The notes below the pieces were generated by a model. It worked only from the letters and a program-made list of their open reading frames with translations. It was not told the DNA's origin and made no database searches. 64,000 nt of DNA from Cladopsammia gracilis (lineage: Eukaryota > Cnidaria > Anthozoa > Scleractinia > Dendrophylliidae). The stretch covers positions 1,251,501 to 1,315,500 of the forward strand of contig JAJGOT010000117.1 of NCBI GenBank assembly GCA_022457155.1, given 5' to 3'. Shown here in pieces: positions 47,461-58,102 of this stretch. Position numbers and translations under genes: made by a program. How positions within the stretch are numbered: position 1 is the first letter of the stretch; the number at the start of each line of letters is the position of its first letter.

Positions 47461-49669
47461 TCAATAACAAAACACTGAGATTAGTCTAATAAAGAAACCA
47501 TTCACATACAACAGCCCATCCTAATAGATTAATCAATCACAAAACACTGAGATTAGTCTGATAGAGAAACCATTCACATACAACAGCTCATCCTAATAGA
47601 TTAATCAATCACAAAACACTGAGATTAGTCTGATAGAGAAACCATTCACATACAACAGCTCATCCTAATAGATTAATCAATAACACAAAACACTGAGGTA
47701 AGTCTGATAGAGAAACCATTCACATACAACAGCTCATCCTAATAGATTAATCAATAACACAAAACACTGAGATAAGTCTGATAGAGAAACCATTCACATA
47801 CAACGGCCCATCCTAATAGATTAATCAATGACACAAAACACTGAGATTAGTCTGATAGAGAAACCATTCACATACAACGGCTCATCCTAATAGATTAATC
47901 AATAACACAAAACACTGAGATAAGTCTGATAGAGAAACAATTCACATACAACGGCCCATCCTAATAGATTAATGAATGACACAAAACACTGAGATTAGTC
48001 TGATAGAGGAACCATTCACATACAACAGCCCATCCTAATAGATTAATCAATCACAAAACACTGAGATAAGTCTGATAGAGAAACCATTCACATACAACAG
48101 CCCATCCTAATAGATTAATCAATGACACAAAACACTGAGATTAGTCTGATAGAGAAACCATTCACATACAACAGCTCATCCTAATAGATTAATCAATCAC
48201 AAAACACTGAGATTAGTCTGATAGAGAAACCATTCACATACAACAGCTCATCCTAATAGATTAATCAATAACACAAAACACTGAGGTAAGTCTGATAGAG
48301 AAACCATTCACATACAACAGCTCATCCTAATAGATTAATCAATAACACAAAACACTGAGATAAGTCTGATAGAGAAACCATTCACATACAACGGCCCATC
48401 CTAATAGATTAATCAATGACACAAAACACTGAGATTAGTCTGATAGAGAAACCATTCACATACAACGGCCCATCCTAATAGATTAATCAATGACACAAAA
48501 CACTGAGATTAGTCTGATAGAGAAACCATTCACATACAACAGCCCATCCGAATAGATTAATCAATTACACAAAACACTCAGATTAGTCTGATAGAGAAAC
48601 CATTCACATACAACGGCTCATCCTAATAGATTAATCAATAACACAAAACACTGAGATAAGTCTGATAGAGAAACCATTCACATACAACGGCCCATCCTAA
48701 TAGATTAATCAATGACACAAAACACTGAGATTAGTCTGATAGAGAAACCATTCACATACAACAGCCCATCCTAATAGATTAATCAATCACAAAACACTGA
48801 GAGAAGTCTGATAGAGAAACCATTCACATACAACAGCCCATCATAATAGATTAATCAATCACGCAAAACACTGAGATTAGTCTAATAAAGAAACCATTCA
48901 CATACAACAGCCCATCCTAATAGATTAATCAATGACACAAAACACTGAGATTAGTCTGATAGAGAAACCATTCACATACAACAGCCCATCCTAAGAGATG
49001 AATCAATCACAAAACACTGAGATTAGTCTGATAGAGAAACCATTCACATACAACAGCCCATCCTAATAGATTAATCAATCACAAAACACTGAGATTAGTC
49101 TGATAGAGAAACCATTCACATACAACAGCCCATCCTAATAGATTAATCAATCACACAAAATAGATTAGTCTGATAGAGAAACCATTCACATACAACAGCC
49201 CATCCTAATAGATTAATCAATCACACAGAACACTGAGATTAGTCTGATAGAGAAACCATTCACATACAACAGCCCATCCTAATAGATTAATCAAGGACAC
49301 AAAACACTGAGATTAGTCTGATAGAGAAACCATTCACATACAACAGCCCATTCTAATAGATTAATTAATCACAGAAAACACTGAGATTAGTCTGATAGAG
49401 AAACCATTCACATACAACAGCCCATCCTAATAGATTAATCAATGACACAAAACACTGAGATTAGTCTGATAGAGAAACCATTCACATACAACAGCCCATC
49501 CTAATAGATTAATCAATCACAAAACACTGAGATTAGTCTGATAGAGAAACCATTCACATACAACGGCCCATCCTAATAGATTAATCAATGACACAAAACA
49601 CTGAGATTAGTCTGATAGAGAAACCATTCACATACAACAGTCCATTCTAATAGATTAATCACACAAAAC

Positions 49670-50230
49670 ACTGAGAGAAGTCTGATAGAGAAACCATTCA
49701 CATACAACAGCCCATCCTAATAGATTAATCAATCACAAAACACTGAGATTAGTCTGATAGAGAAACCATTCACATACAACAGCCCATCCTAATAGATTAA
49801 TCAATCACAAAACACTGAGATTAGTCTGATAGAGAAACCATTCACATACAACAGCTCATCCTAATAGATGAATCAATCACAAAACACTGAGATTAGTCTG
49901 ATAGAGAAACCATTCACATACAACAGCCCATCCTAATAGATTAATCAATCACAAAACACTGAGATTAGTCTGATAGAGAAACCATTCACATACAACAGCC
50001 CATCCTAATAGATTAATCAATCACACAAAACAGATTAGTCTGATAGAGAAACCATTCACATACAACAGCCCATCCTAATAGATTAATGAATCCCACAAAA
50101 CAGATTAGTCTGATAGAGAAACCATTCACATACAACAGCCCATCCTAATAGATTAATCAATCACACAAAACACTGAGATGAGTCTGATAGAGAAACCATT
50201 CACATACAACAGCCCATCCTAATAGATTAA
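49670..50230 (+). repeat. Block near-identical to 35270-35830
   Basis: These 560 bp match 35270-35830 at a constant 14,400-bp offset, with one substitution that I can see (35592). Both contain the private variants GAATCCCACAAAAC and GAGATGAGTCTG. Confidence 0.8.
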
Positions 50231-50589
50231 TGAATCACACAAAACAGATTAGTCTTTTAGAGAAACCATTCACATACAACAGCTCATCCTAATAGATTTA
50301 TCAATCACACAAAACACACAGATAAGTCTGATAGAGAAACCATTCACATACAACAGCCCATCCTAATAGATTAATTAATCACACAAAACACTGAGATTAG
50401 TCTGATAGAGAAACCATTCACATACAACAGCTCATCCTAACAGAGTAATCATTCACACAAAACAGATCAGTCTGATAGAGTAACTATTCACACATAATGC
50501 GTTAAATTGCCCAACATAACAATTTTTTCTAAGTTTATTTTTTTGAAAACTTCACGAAAAATTAGATATGGGAAAGGTATCATTTTCGT

Positions 50590-50725
50590 GCGATGTCTTC
50601 GTAGTCTTGCGGTAATTAACGCTTCTGGACTTAAACACATGACGGCATTATGTCTGGTGTTGTTTAATTTACGTTTTGTGACTTTCCTAGGGGATCCGCC
50701 TCCTTTGACCACCAATTTTTTTTTA
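50590..50725 (+). repeat. tRNA-like module 1 in left fold-back arm
   Basis: CGTAGTCTTGCGGTAATTAA then CGCTTCTGGACTTAAACACA, a small ACGGC...TGTCGT-like hairpin, GTGACTTTCCTAGGGG and GACCACC. Diverged relative of modules 2-4; its A-box-like part is weak. Confidence 0.4.
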
Positions 50726-51437
50726 AATAAAACCAAGAACAGAACAAAGGTTATATAGCAGAAATTGTGGACTGAAAATTTACAATCTTTATCGGCTTCC
50801 AAGATCTGACACCAAAACAGACTTTCGTTACTCATTGAAATTAAGTTGAAGCTGCAGCAAGAAATCTGGAAATTCGAATTTTTTTGTTGGTTCTGCTTTC
50901 ATGGATGGTTTAGCTTTTTATAAATAATTTTGAAGGAAGAATTTTTTTTTTTGCTGAACATTCTAAATACTAAATTTGTTTGTTAGTCTGAAGCCAAACT
51001 ATTTTTACATCACTTAAAAAAAACGGATAAAAAAACTAACGTTCAAATAACAAATTCTACGAGCTACCAACGTTGGCGTTAAGGTGGATTTTTCACCAAA
51101 GTGAATCTTGTCAGTGTTGAAAAATATGTAGTTTTCTGTTCTTCCATCGAAAAGAGCGCGCTCGGTTGGGTAAATATATTCCTAATATTTTAACAAAAGC
51201 TCCAAGGATTTTTTTTTATTTCAAGATTAAAATTTGGTGAAAAACAATGTTTTGAAATTAAATGTGGTCAAAGGAAAATTGTGTAATGTTTTTGGCTTGA
51301 AATTTCAAACTTTTGCTATCTTTAATGATCAAAGAAATTTTTCAAACAATCTCTTTGATCGTTAAAAATAATAAAAGTTTGAAATTTCCAGTCAAAAATT
51401 ACCTCGTACTTCGAAAAAAAAAAAAAAAGGAAAATTG

Positions 51438-51595
51438 GGTGGTCGGCGGGGGCTGAACCCCCTCGTTAAGTCACACAAACTTAAATTAAACGACGGCAGA
51501 GAGAAGGCCGTCATGTGTTTAAGTTAAGAAGCGCAAGCTTATCCACTGCGCCACGGAGGCGTAGCACGAGAAAGAGAGGTCAAAATTACATAGAA
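51438..51595 (-). repeat. tRNA-like module 2 in left fold-back arm
   Basis: Minus strand: CTCCGTGGCGCAGTGGATAA then GCTTGCGCTTCTTAA (A-box-like), ACACATGACGGC hairpin, GGGGGTTCAGCCCCCG (weak B-box-like, itself palindromic) and a poly-T run. Possible polymerase III-derived SINE. Confidence 0.5.
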
Positions 51596-51620
51596 ATAGG
51601 TTGTGGGTCTATTGTTTTCA

Positions 51621-53689
51621 TTGAATCTATTACCTTTAATTAAACATGTTTTATTCAAAGTCCGTGCAAAATGTTTCCGTTGTAAAACAATATATAACAC
51701 CACACTTTTGTAAACGAATTCTATAAGCTGCCAATGCTGGAGTGAAAGCGGGTAAATTCAGGAAAGCAAATGTAGTTGTTTTTAAATAAGATGCCTTGAA
51801 TTTTGAGTGAAAAATCGGTGGCCAAGGGGTTCCCGTCCCTCAGATGAAGGTTAACGATGGCAGCTAGCACGAGAAAGAGATTGTTTGATGCTTGAGGTGT
51901 TTACCTCCAGTTTCCGTGTAGCTGCACTGAACTTTTTTTTTTATTGAATTAGTATGAAATTTAGACAAAATATTGTACATAGTTTGAAGTTTATAAGAGT
52001 GTAACAATTTTGTAAATTGCACTTAAAATTGCGCAGATAAACGAGAGACATTGATATCACTTGAGTCTAAATTCCGAGCGATTGCATCTGGAAAAGTCAA
52101 AACCATTACGATAAACTATGAGATACAAAATATCTAAAAATTAGAAGCTTTTGTCAAGCCGATTTTGAGTAAATCAGAAAAATATTTGGAACTCGTGATT
52201 TTGCATGTGTATGAGCACATCCATAACTTCCTCAATCTCAAATTTGCACCAAAATGTGTGTTTAGTGTAAGGTGAAAGTGTTTCTCGATTTTCTTTTGGA
52301 AACCAGTTTTTTTTAATCGAGTTCTTGATGTTGTAGTTTTGTAATTCAGGTGAAACGTGACCATCGTGTTTGATGGAGTGACGTTAGGAGCTGTTTTTTT
52401 TGGGGGGGGGTTATCATTGTCATGAATTTCAGTATTTTATTTGAAAGCAGGTTTTTTATTCGCATTTGACGTGCACTGGACTCTCGGAATTTTAGGGAAA
52501 ACTAAGAAGTCAACGCGATTTGCATAATTTTCAACACACAGAAATGCGTTACCCTTCACGTGAATTAAAGTCTCAATCGCGTTTTTAGATTGTATGTCTT
52601 AATGGTTTTGATTTTTGTAGATGAAATTGTTCGGAATTTAGATTGAAGTGATTTCAATGTCTTGTTTATGTACGTAATTTTAAATGCGATTTACAAAATT
52701 GTTATACTTTTATAAATTTCAAACTGTGTGCATTTGTTTTGCTAAGATATTAAGCAATAGGTTTTTATATTTAAAGTCTGTTACTGTAACCTCGGCTTTT
52801 TTTTTTAACAGATTGGATGCATGAGTAGGTTGTTGTTGCAAGGGGAAGTACGACAGTCAAGAATGTGGAAATGGTTAAAGTGGATTTTTTGGAAAGAAAT
52901 GTTTAATTTGTTAAGGGACATTTTAGTAATAAATCAATGATGTCAGTGCTATTTTCATTGTATGTAAGTAAAAGGAAAAAGAAATCAATAAAAGTAGTTT
53001 TCTGCGTTGGTTTGATGTATTTATTTTTGAATGTAGTTTGTATTAATGTAATATCTGGTATTGTAGTGGAAAGGAATTTTGAAAAAAATTTCTAAGTCTT
53101 TTTGTAGGAAAACAAATAGTATTTCAATAGTCTGTATATATAAAGGTATTTTCTGGTAAAGAAAATGTTTAGTTTGTTAATGGACATTGTAGTAAATGCT
53201 ATGAAATTAATAAAAGTACAGTTTTCTGTAATGTGTAAGGGTGTTGACATTCGTTAGTTTTGAATATGGTCTGTATGAAAGTAATTATTGGTCTGATAGG
53301 AATTTTCGAAAAAAATTTTTCTAAGTCTTTTTTAAGGAAAGAAATTGTATTTTAACAGTTTGTGGTGCTCCATATAGTTTTTTTCCCCCAATTTTCCATC
53401 TTAAGCATTTCATGAATGATTGTGATGCTATATACTTCCTACAAATGGACTAAAGTTTGGACATCTGGAAGTCGGGTAATTTTCTAGGCATGTTGAGGTT
53501 TTTAGCTAAATAGATCTTACCTACAGGTACAATGTAGGATCTATTCTGACTGAGTTTCCTTGAAATATTTAGGAGGGTTTTAAAGGGAGTCTGAGTTTTC
53601 TTTGGGTAAATATTTCGAGACATGCAAATCATTTGTCATAAATAGCAACTTACCGAAATGGTTGAAACATCACTGCACAGAATTAAAAA
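51621..53689. other. Fold-back interior, non-coding
   Basis: T- and A-rich, without a supported gene. Two related stretches near 52900-53100 and 53150-53350 share wording (TTTAATTTGTTAAGGGACAT against TTTAGTTTGTTAATGGACAT; CTAAGTCTTTTT), so a roughly 240-bp tandem duplication is present. Confidence 0.5.
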
Positions 53690-53693
53690 TTGT

Positions 53694-53884
53694 AGTGTAA
53701 GGCACCCTAATTTCTTGTATTCTTTTGAAATAGGCTAATTCGATTTGCTGTTGTGTTCCCACCATTTCTAATAATTATGCAGCACCTAAAAGTTATTTAC
53801 TTGCGATGTTTGCAACGCATTTTCTTTCCTCAGCAAATGAACTCAGCCTATTTCGAAAGAATACACGAAATTAGGATGCCTTAG
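53694..53884. repeat. Inner inverted repeat of the fold-back
   Basis: GTGTAAGGCACCCTAATTTC at 53694 faces GAAATTAGGATGCCTTA (about 53868-53884), with AGCCTATTTCGAAAGAATAC matching GTATTCTTTTGAAATAGGCT. Its right arm is split from the following TTACAC by a MITE. Confidence 0.7.
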
Positions 53885-54003
53885 GCCCGGTTCAAACGTC
53901 GAACTTCACATGTGCCGAATCCAATGCAAATCAGCAAAATCTATTGTTCTTGCTCATTTGCATTAGATTCGGCACATGTGAAGTTCGACGTTTGAACCGG
54001 GCC
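53885..54003. mobile_element. Palindromic MITE, PIF/Harbinger-like, TTA target
   Basis: TTA flanks both sides (53882-53884 and 54004-54006). GGCCCGGTTCAAACGTCGAA at the start is matched by TTCGACGTTTGAACCGGGCC at the end, and the arms pair through GAACTTCACATGTGCCGAAT almost to the centre. A 3-bp TTA duplication and GG-rich termini are typical of PIF/Harbinger. A second copy of the family is at 54594-54690. Confidence 0.75.
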
Positions 54004-54123
54004 TTACACTTCTATTTAAAATGTGTGCAATAATGTTTTAACCATTTCAGTAACATTTGTGTGACTTGAAATATTCACCCTAAGAAAACTCAGACGCGCT
54101 TTACTTTAAAACCCTCCTAAATA

Positions 54124-54320
54124 AGCTTTCACACAAATTGCTCGGCAACTTTTGGCCTTTCGAGCAACTTTTGAGCAACTTATGGTTTCGAGCATTTTTT
54201 CGGCAACTTATGGTCTTTCGACGAAAGACCATAAGTTGCCGAAAAAATGCTCGAAACCATAAGTTGCTCGAAAGGCCAAAAGTTGCCAAAAAGTTGCCGA
54301 GCAACTTGTGTAAAAGCCTA
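54124..54320. mobile_element. 197-bp long palindrome MITE
   Basis: CTCCTAAATA at 54114-54123 and again at 54321-54330 flanks a near-perfect palindrome. CTCGGCAACTTTTGGCCTTT through GGTCTTTCGA faces its complement, with small indels only. The duplication is about 10 bp. Probably extrudes as a cruciform; superfamily not known. Confidence 0.8.
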
Positions 54321-54532
54321 CTCCTAAATATTAAAACGAAACTCCGCCAGAATAGTTCCGACATATAGCAATGCAGCGTTGAAAAGCACGCGCTCCGATC
54401 TGCATACTAAAGTTCAGTCTATTTGTTGTAAGTATATAGCATGACATTCTTTCAAACGTCTTCTAGAAATGCCTTATTTCAAATTTTTGAAGTTTCCAAA
54501 AAAAAAACTATTCGTAGCATTTTCTATCAAAG

Positions 54533-54748
54533 TGTAAACAAGAAGTTCCGTTCCAAAGGGCTCCATTCGATTTTTCTTCCGTCATGTTTTATTAAGCTCA
54601 AACGTCGAACTTCACGTGCCGAATCTAATGCAAATGAGCAAGAGCAATAGATTCGGCACATGTGAAGTTCGACATTTGAGCTTAATAAAACATGTGGGAA
54701 GAAAAATCCAATGGAGCCCTTTTAAACCAGATATTCTTGTTTCAAAGA
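54533..54748. repeat. Long palindrome containing a second Harbinger-like MITE
   Basis: The inner part 54594-54690 (AAGCTCAAACGTCGAACTTC ... GAAGTTCGACATTTGAGCTT) belongs to the 53885 MITE family. The outer arms (GGGCTCCATTCGATTTTTCTT against AAGAAAAATCCAATGGAGCCC) extend the palindrome about 50 bp further each side. Confidence 0.75.
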
Positions 54749-55023
54749 AGGACAACTTCAGTCAAAAAAAAGTTTTTTTATTTCTTTTTTCCAGTCCTGC
54801 ATGTACTTGCATCCAACTTGAGAAGGACGACTGTAAAACAAAAAGCAAGATCACAATTAGTAGTCCATAGAAAAACAATTGTTTACCATCTCATTCGTTT
54901 GCATTACCTAACAAGGCAGCCAAAATTCCACACGGACTATGAATAAAACATCACATTAACACTAATATACATTCACTGCAAACAATAGATCTCACAACCT
55001 ATTTCTAGGTAATTTTGACCTCC

Positions 55024-55190
55024 CTTTCTCGTGCTACGGCTCCGTGGCGCAGTGGATAAGCTTGCACTTCTTGGCTTAAACACATGACGGCGTTCTCTCT
55101 GCCGTCGTTTAATTTAAGTTTCTGTGACTTAACCGCCAAGGGGGTTCAGCCCCCGCCAACCACCCAATTTTCCTTTTTTTTTTTTTTTTG
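55024..55190 (+). repeat. tRNA-like module 3 in right fold-back arm
   Basis: GCTCCGTGGCGCAGTGGATA then AGCTTGCACTTCTTGGC, ACACATGACGGCG hairpin, GGGGGTTCAGCCCCCG and poly-T. Inverted counterpart of module 2. Confidence 0.5.
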
Positions 55191-55494
55191 AAGTAACAGT
55201 AACATTTTTGACTGGAAATTTCAAACTTTTATTATTTTAGACGATCAAAGAGATTCTTTGTAAAATCTCTTTGGTCATTAAAAATAGCAAAAGTTTGAAA
55301 TTTCCAGCCAAAAAAAAATACACAATTTTCCGTAGACCACATTTCATTTGGAGACAATTGTTTTTTATCAAATTTTAAGCTTGAAATAAAAAAAAAAAAT
55401 CCTCGAAGAGCTTTTGTTGAAATCTTAGGAATATATTCACCTAACTGAGCGCGCTCTTTTCAATACTGACAAGATTTACTTTGCTGAAATATCA

Positions 55495-55640
55495 GTGGTC
55501 AAAAATCGGTGGTCAACGGAGGCGGAACCCCTAGGAAAGTCACACAACGTAAATTAAACGACAGCAGAGCTAAGGCCGTCATGTGTTTAAGTCCAGAAGC
55601 GTTAATTACCGCTAGACTACAGAAACATCACACCAAAATA
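55495..55640 (-). repeat. tRNA-like module 4 in right fold-back arm
   Basis: Inverted counterpart of module 1: on the minus strand CTGTAGTCTAGCGGTAATTA, GCTTCTGGACTTAAACAC, hairpin, GTGACTTTCCTAGGGG and GACCACCG. GTAGTCTAGCGGTAA is the best-preserved A-box-like copy of the outer pair. Confidence 0.45.
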
Positions 55641-55726
55641 ACACCTTTACCATATCTATTTTTTCGTGAAGTTTTCAAAGAAATGAACTTAAAAACTTGT
55701 TATGTTGGGCCATTTAACCACATTAT

Positions 55727-55815
55727 GTGTGAATAGTTACCCTATCTGGCTGACCTGTTGTGTGTTGTGTTAAGGTTGATCTGTTGTGTGAATGATTACT
55801 CTATTATGGTGGTAT
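55727..55815 (-). repeat. Ancestral satellite monomers, right copy
   Basis: On the minus strand: GATAATAGAGTAATCATTCA-type monomers with ACACAACAGATCAACC, about two copies, directly followed by the fold-back. They correspond to the left-arm monomers at 23030-23191. Confidence 0.75.
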
Positions 55816-56100
55816 CACGTCTTGACTACAAATGTGAAATATCTGCCTTTTTAGGTGATAAGTCTGTGGTGGATTAGAAAAACGTAAAAGATCGGAATTT
55901 GAGGCCATAAATGCACATCATACATGTATGTATTTGTGTAAGTCACAATTTTGTTGCATTGAGTTTTTTAGTGACGAAGAAACCTGGCTTGATCAAATGT
56001 TGTTACGGAATGTTGCGCAGATCTTTTAATGTGTGTTAATTTAAGTGCCTTCTCTGTAAGTTGAGACTTGGAATGTTCTGCACAATATTAAAGTTCTTAC

Positions 56101-56213
56101 CTTTACAGTGTTTCCTCCTGATCCTGTGAGTACAGCTTTTCTTTGATCCATTCCTCTTATTCCCACTTGAATGTATGATTAACTGACTTTATATGAAGGG
56201 TAACTAAAAATAT
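56101..56213 (-). pseudogene. Exon module B', right arm
   Basis: 113 nt bounded on the minus strand by TATATTTTTAG and AAAG/GTAAGAACTTTAATATTG. Closest to B3. All three frames carry stops, so it is non-coding now. Confidence 0.5.
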
Positions 56214-56429
56214 AAATGATAAATTCAAGACTGATGCTGATACACAGGCTATATTCAGATAGTACAGTTGTATAATGACTTAACACTTTATTGTTTTAAC
56301 TCCAATAACAGCATGCACATTCTATTTACAGCTCTTCGTATAATTACACATGTACAGTTTACTCTCATTCAGTAACTACTCCAAACATGATCATTTCCTT
56401 TCAGTGACCATGTTGTAGCTCAAAATGAA

Positions 56430-56480
56430 TCTTAGGTCAAAATGATTTCAAACTAGTTTGAAATCATTTTAATCTGAGAT
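56430..56480. repeat. Small hairpin in the right-arm spacer
   Basis: AAAATGATTTCAAACTAGTT with AACTAGTTTGAAATCATTTT form a perfect inverted repeat, with GATCTCAGATT/AATCTTAGGTC extending it imperfectly. Absent from the left arm. Confidence 0.6.
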
Positions 56481-56809
56481 CATTTTTAAACTACAACAAC
56501 TTTGTCAATGAAATCCTATTTGAAACTACACTGCGCCAAAGCGAGCGACAAGAGGCTAGAAATGTGGGTGCCGGTGAGCGGGAAAATAAAGAGTAGGTCT
56601 TTTGGCTCCTCCCGACCCCAATCCCTCCTCATTATTAGCCCTAATTTGCATAATTGTAACAATCACTCATGCCAACGATCTGGAGCACAAAACACTGACT
56701 GCTCGCAGTCTATTTTGAAACTCTTCTTAATTGTATGCTGCATTATTTCTCAACCACAACATGCTGTGACATGCTAGGTGTTTTGGAACTTGGGATATGG
56801 GATATATAC

Positions 56810-57009
56810 CTGATAATGAGGTCCTCAGCACCGACAGTACCATTGGGTGATGAGCAGGTTGTAGCTTGGGTGTGGGTTGCTATGGAACATGGATTAGAAA
56901 TGGTGTCATGTACCCATCACAAAACCTGCCGTGTTGAACATCTTTGAAGAAGTAGGTTTTAATTCTTGGGCAATGATAGTGCCAGTTATGACGATTAAAG
57001 ACTGCACAG
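56810..57009 (-). pseudogene. Exon-like block A', right arm
   Basis: 200 nt bounded on the minus strand by TCTTTTCCAG and CAG/GTATATAT. The best frame is longer than in the left copy: CAVFNRHNWHYHCPRIKTYF, then FKDVQHGRFCDGYMTPFLIH and a stop; the last third is open in another frame (GTVGAEDLIIR). Of the two A copies this is nearer to coding. The protein family is not recognised. Confidence 0.5.
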
Positions 57010-57620
57010 CTGGAAAAGAATAATGTCACATAATCAGTCTGTTTTATTTTAAGATGAAAAATAAAACTTGATGGTATACACTAAACAAAATTATTAAAAT
57101 GATCACTGTATGTAGGTGCCATGTAGGTTTTCCTCAAAGCTACGCACACACTGATTCGTGTTAGCAGCAGAAATTGGAGACACACGCACACTGTGTTAAC
57201 ATTAAAAATAATTTATAATAGTAACCAAATCACATTCGCACTAAAGCCACTCTATTCCTTTTGAAGGATAAGATGTGGGTGGAAAAAATTTGCATAAGGC
57301 ATGGGGTGAGCTTAAACACGAATTTGGCAGTGCTGCTGAAGGGGAGAAGGGTGGGGAAACTTGTAGAAACGATCCAGTCGAGTAGACTTGCAAGAAAACA
57401 GAGATTTGGCATGCAAAGGCATATAAAAGGTCTTGAGAATCTCCCTGGGGACTTCTCTGGCCAAAAGAATGTCTGCCACAAGAGCACATTGTTATCTTAT
57501 AATGTAAAACGTCATGCAGTGGCTTTTGCACGAATGAGAACAGATAGTGAAGAGTTCATCAACAACAATTGGTTGGAGGCTACTATTCTCATAATCTGTG
57601 TGCAGTTGATCATGTAACTG

Positions 57621-57760
57621 TTGTGGTTCAAATTTTTCGTTGGTTTAAAAATTTGGAAACCAGTTTGATTTTTGTATTCTGTATTTTGTGTTATGGACAC
57701 GAATCTGAGACTGAAGCTGGTTTCAAAATTTTCAAACCAAAGAAAAATTTGAACCGCAAC
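57621..57760. repeat. 140-bp fold-back MITE
   Basis: TTGTGGTTCAAATTTTTCGT...GGAAACCAGTTTGATTTTTG faces GAAGCTGGTTTC...AGAAAAATTTGAACCGCAA. The left-arm counterpart at about 11074-11200 is a decayed copy at the equivalent position. Confidence 0.7.
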
Positions 57761-58102
57761 ATACATGCAGTGACATTGCTAGCTGCATGCCCAATTGATG
57801 AAAACTGATCACTGGAAAGCAATCAATATAATTATTATAATAATTGTTAATACATGTAATTTTAAATGCAGTTAATGCAATTTAACTTAGTTAACAACAA
57901 AGAGAAGCTGGCAGTTGTTCGGCGGTTGGCGACGCCATCAACAGGTATTCTTCCAGTAACACCTTCGACAAGCGGCCAGCAGTGCCGGAACCGGCGGTCA
58001 GCAGTTATCATGAGAGCGCAGGCTTGGTGCATTCCGAGTTGTAGCGTGGCTGAATCTCGGATCATTTGGGCTTTTCTCTGGTTCTTTTCTTTTTTTTGCT
58101 GA

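Larger units (their letters stand above)
27850..50495 (+). repeat. Giant dimeric satellite array, 68/72/74-bp units
   Basis: About 22.6 kb of uninterrupted tandem repeat, roughly 300 units. The full unit is 74 bp with two related halves: half A, GATTAGTCTGATAGAG then AAACCATTCACATACAACAG; half B, CCCATCCTAATAGATTAATC then AATCACACAAAACACTGA. The halves align to each other (CTGATAGAG/CTAATAGAT; CATTCACATACAACA/AATCACACAAAACAC) and to the roughly 36-bp monomers at 23030, 27850-28030, 50440-50495 and 55727-55815. Two deletions give shorter classes: CACACA to CACA (72 bp) and loss of six bases in AACACTGAGATTAG (68 bp). The first about 180 bp and last about 60 bp are more degenerate. There is no ORF of 60 codons or more on either strand. 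No unique spacers, so it is not a CRISPR. Confidence 0.97.
50496..55727. repeat. 5.2-kb fold-back structure, centre near 53.8 kb
   Basis: The two ends are inverted copies: CACATAATG...GCCCAACATAAC at 50492 and GTTATGTTGGGCC...CATTATGTG at 55700. The outer inverted arms are 50496-51620 and 54990-55727. Inner inverted similarity resumes at 53550-53640 against 54064-54360 (AGAAAACTCAGAC, AAACCCTCCTAAATA), putting the centre near 53,790. No credible ORF. The left half is longer, so about 1.3 kb is unmatched. It may be a fold-back transposon or simply the hinge of the larger inverted duplication. Confidence 0.7.
55816..57760 (-). repeat. Right arm of the large inverted duplication
   Basis: On the minus strand the order is: 57621-57760 MITE, TGATTATGAGAATAG landmark (about 57590), exon block A' (57009-56810), spacer with GAAATGATCATGTTTGGAGT, exon module B' (56213-56101), intron-like spacer and monomers. 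It is collinear with the plus-strand left arm but has one B module rather than three and none of the left-arm insertions. About 300 bp at 57250-57560 has no match in the left arm. Confidence 0.7.

Noticed and set aside
27850..50495. CRISPR array
   Set aside because: The whole unit repeats, including what would be spacers; neighbouring units differ only by substitutions and small indels. The rest of the window is clearly eukaryotic.
27850..50495. Telomeric array
   Set aside because: The unit contains GATTAG, but not TTAGGG-type short repeats, and the array is interstitial here.
50488..50835. 115-codon ORF on - and its mirror at 55509-55736
   Set aside because: They arise because the two fold-back arms are inverted copies; no domain, and the sequence contains tRNA-like modules.
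57230..57617. Overlapping ORFs of 85-118 codons on both strands
   Set aside because: No recognisable motif or splice context. It is the part of the right arm without a left-arm match; left unassigned.
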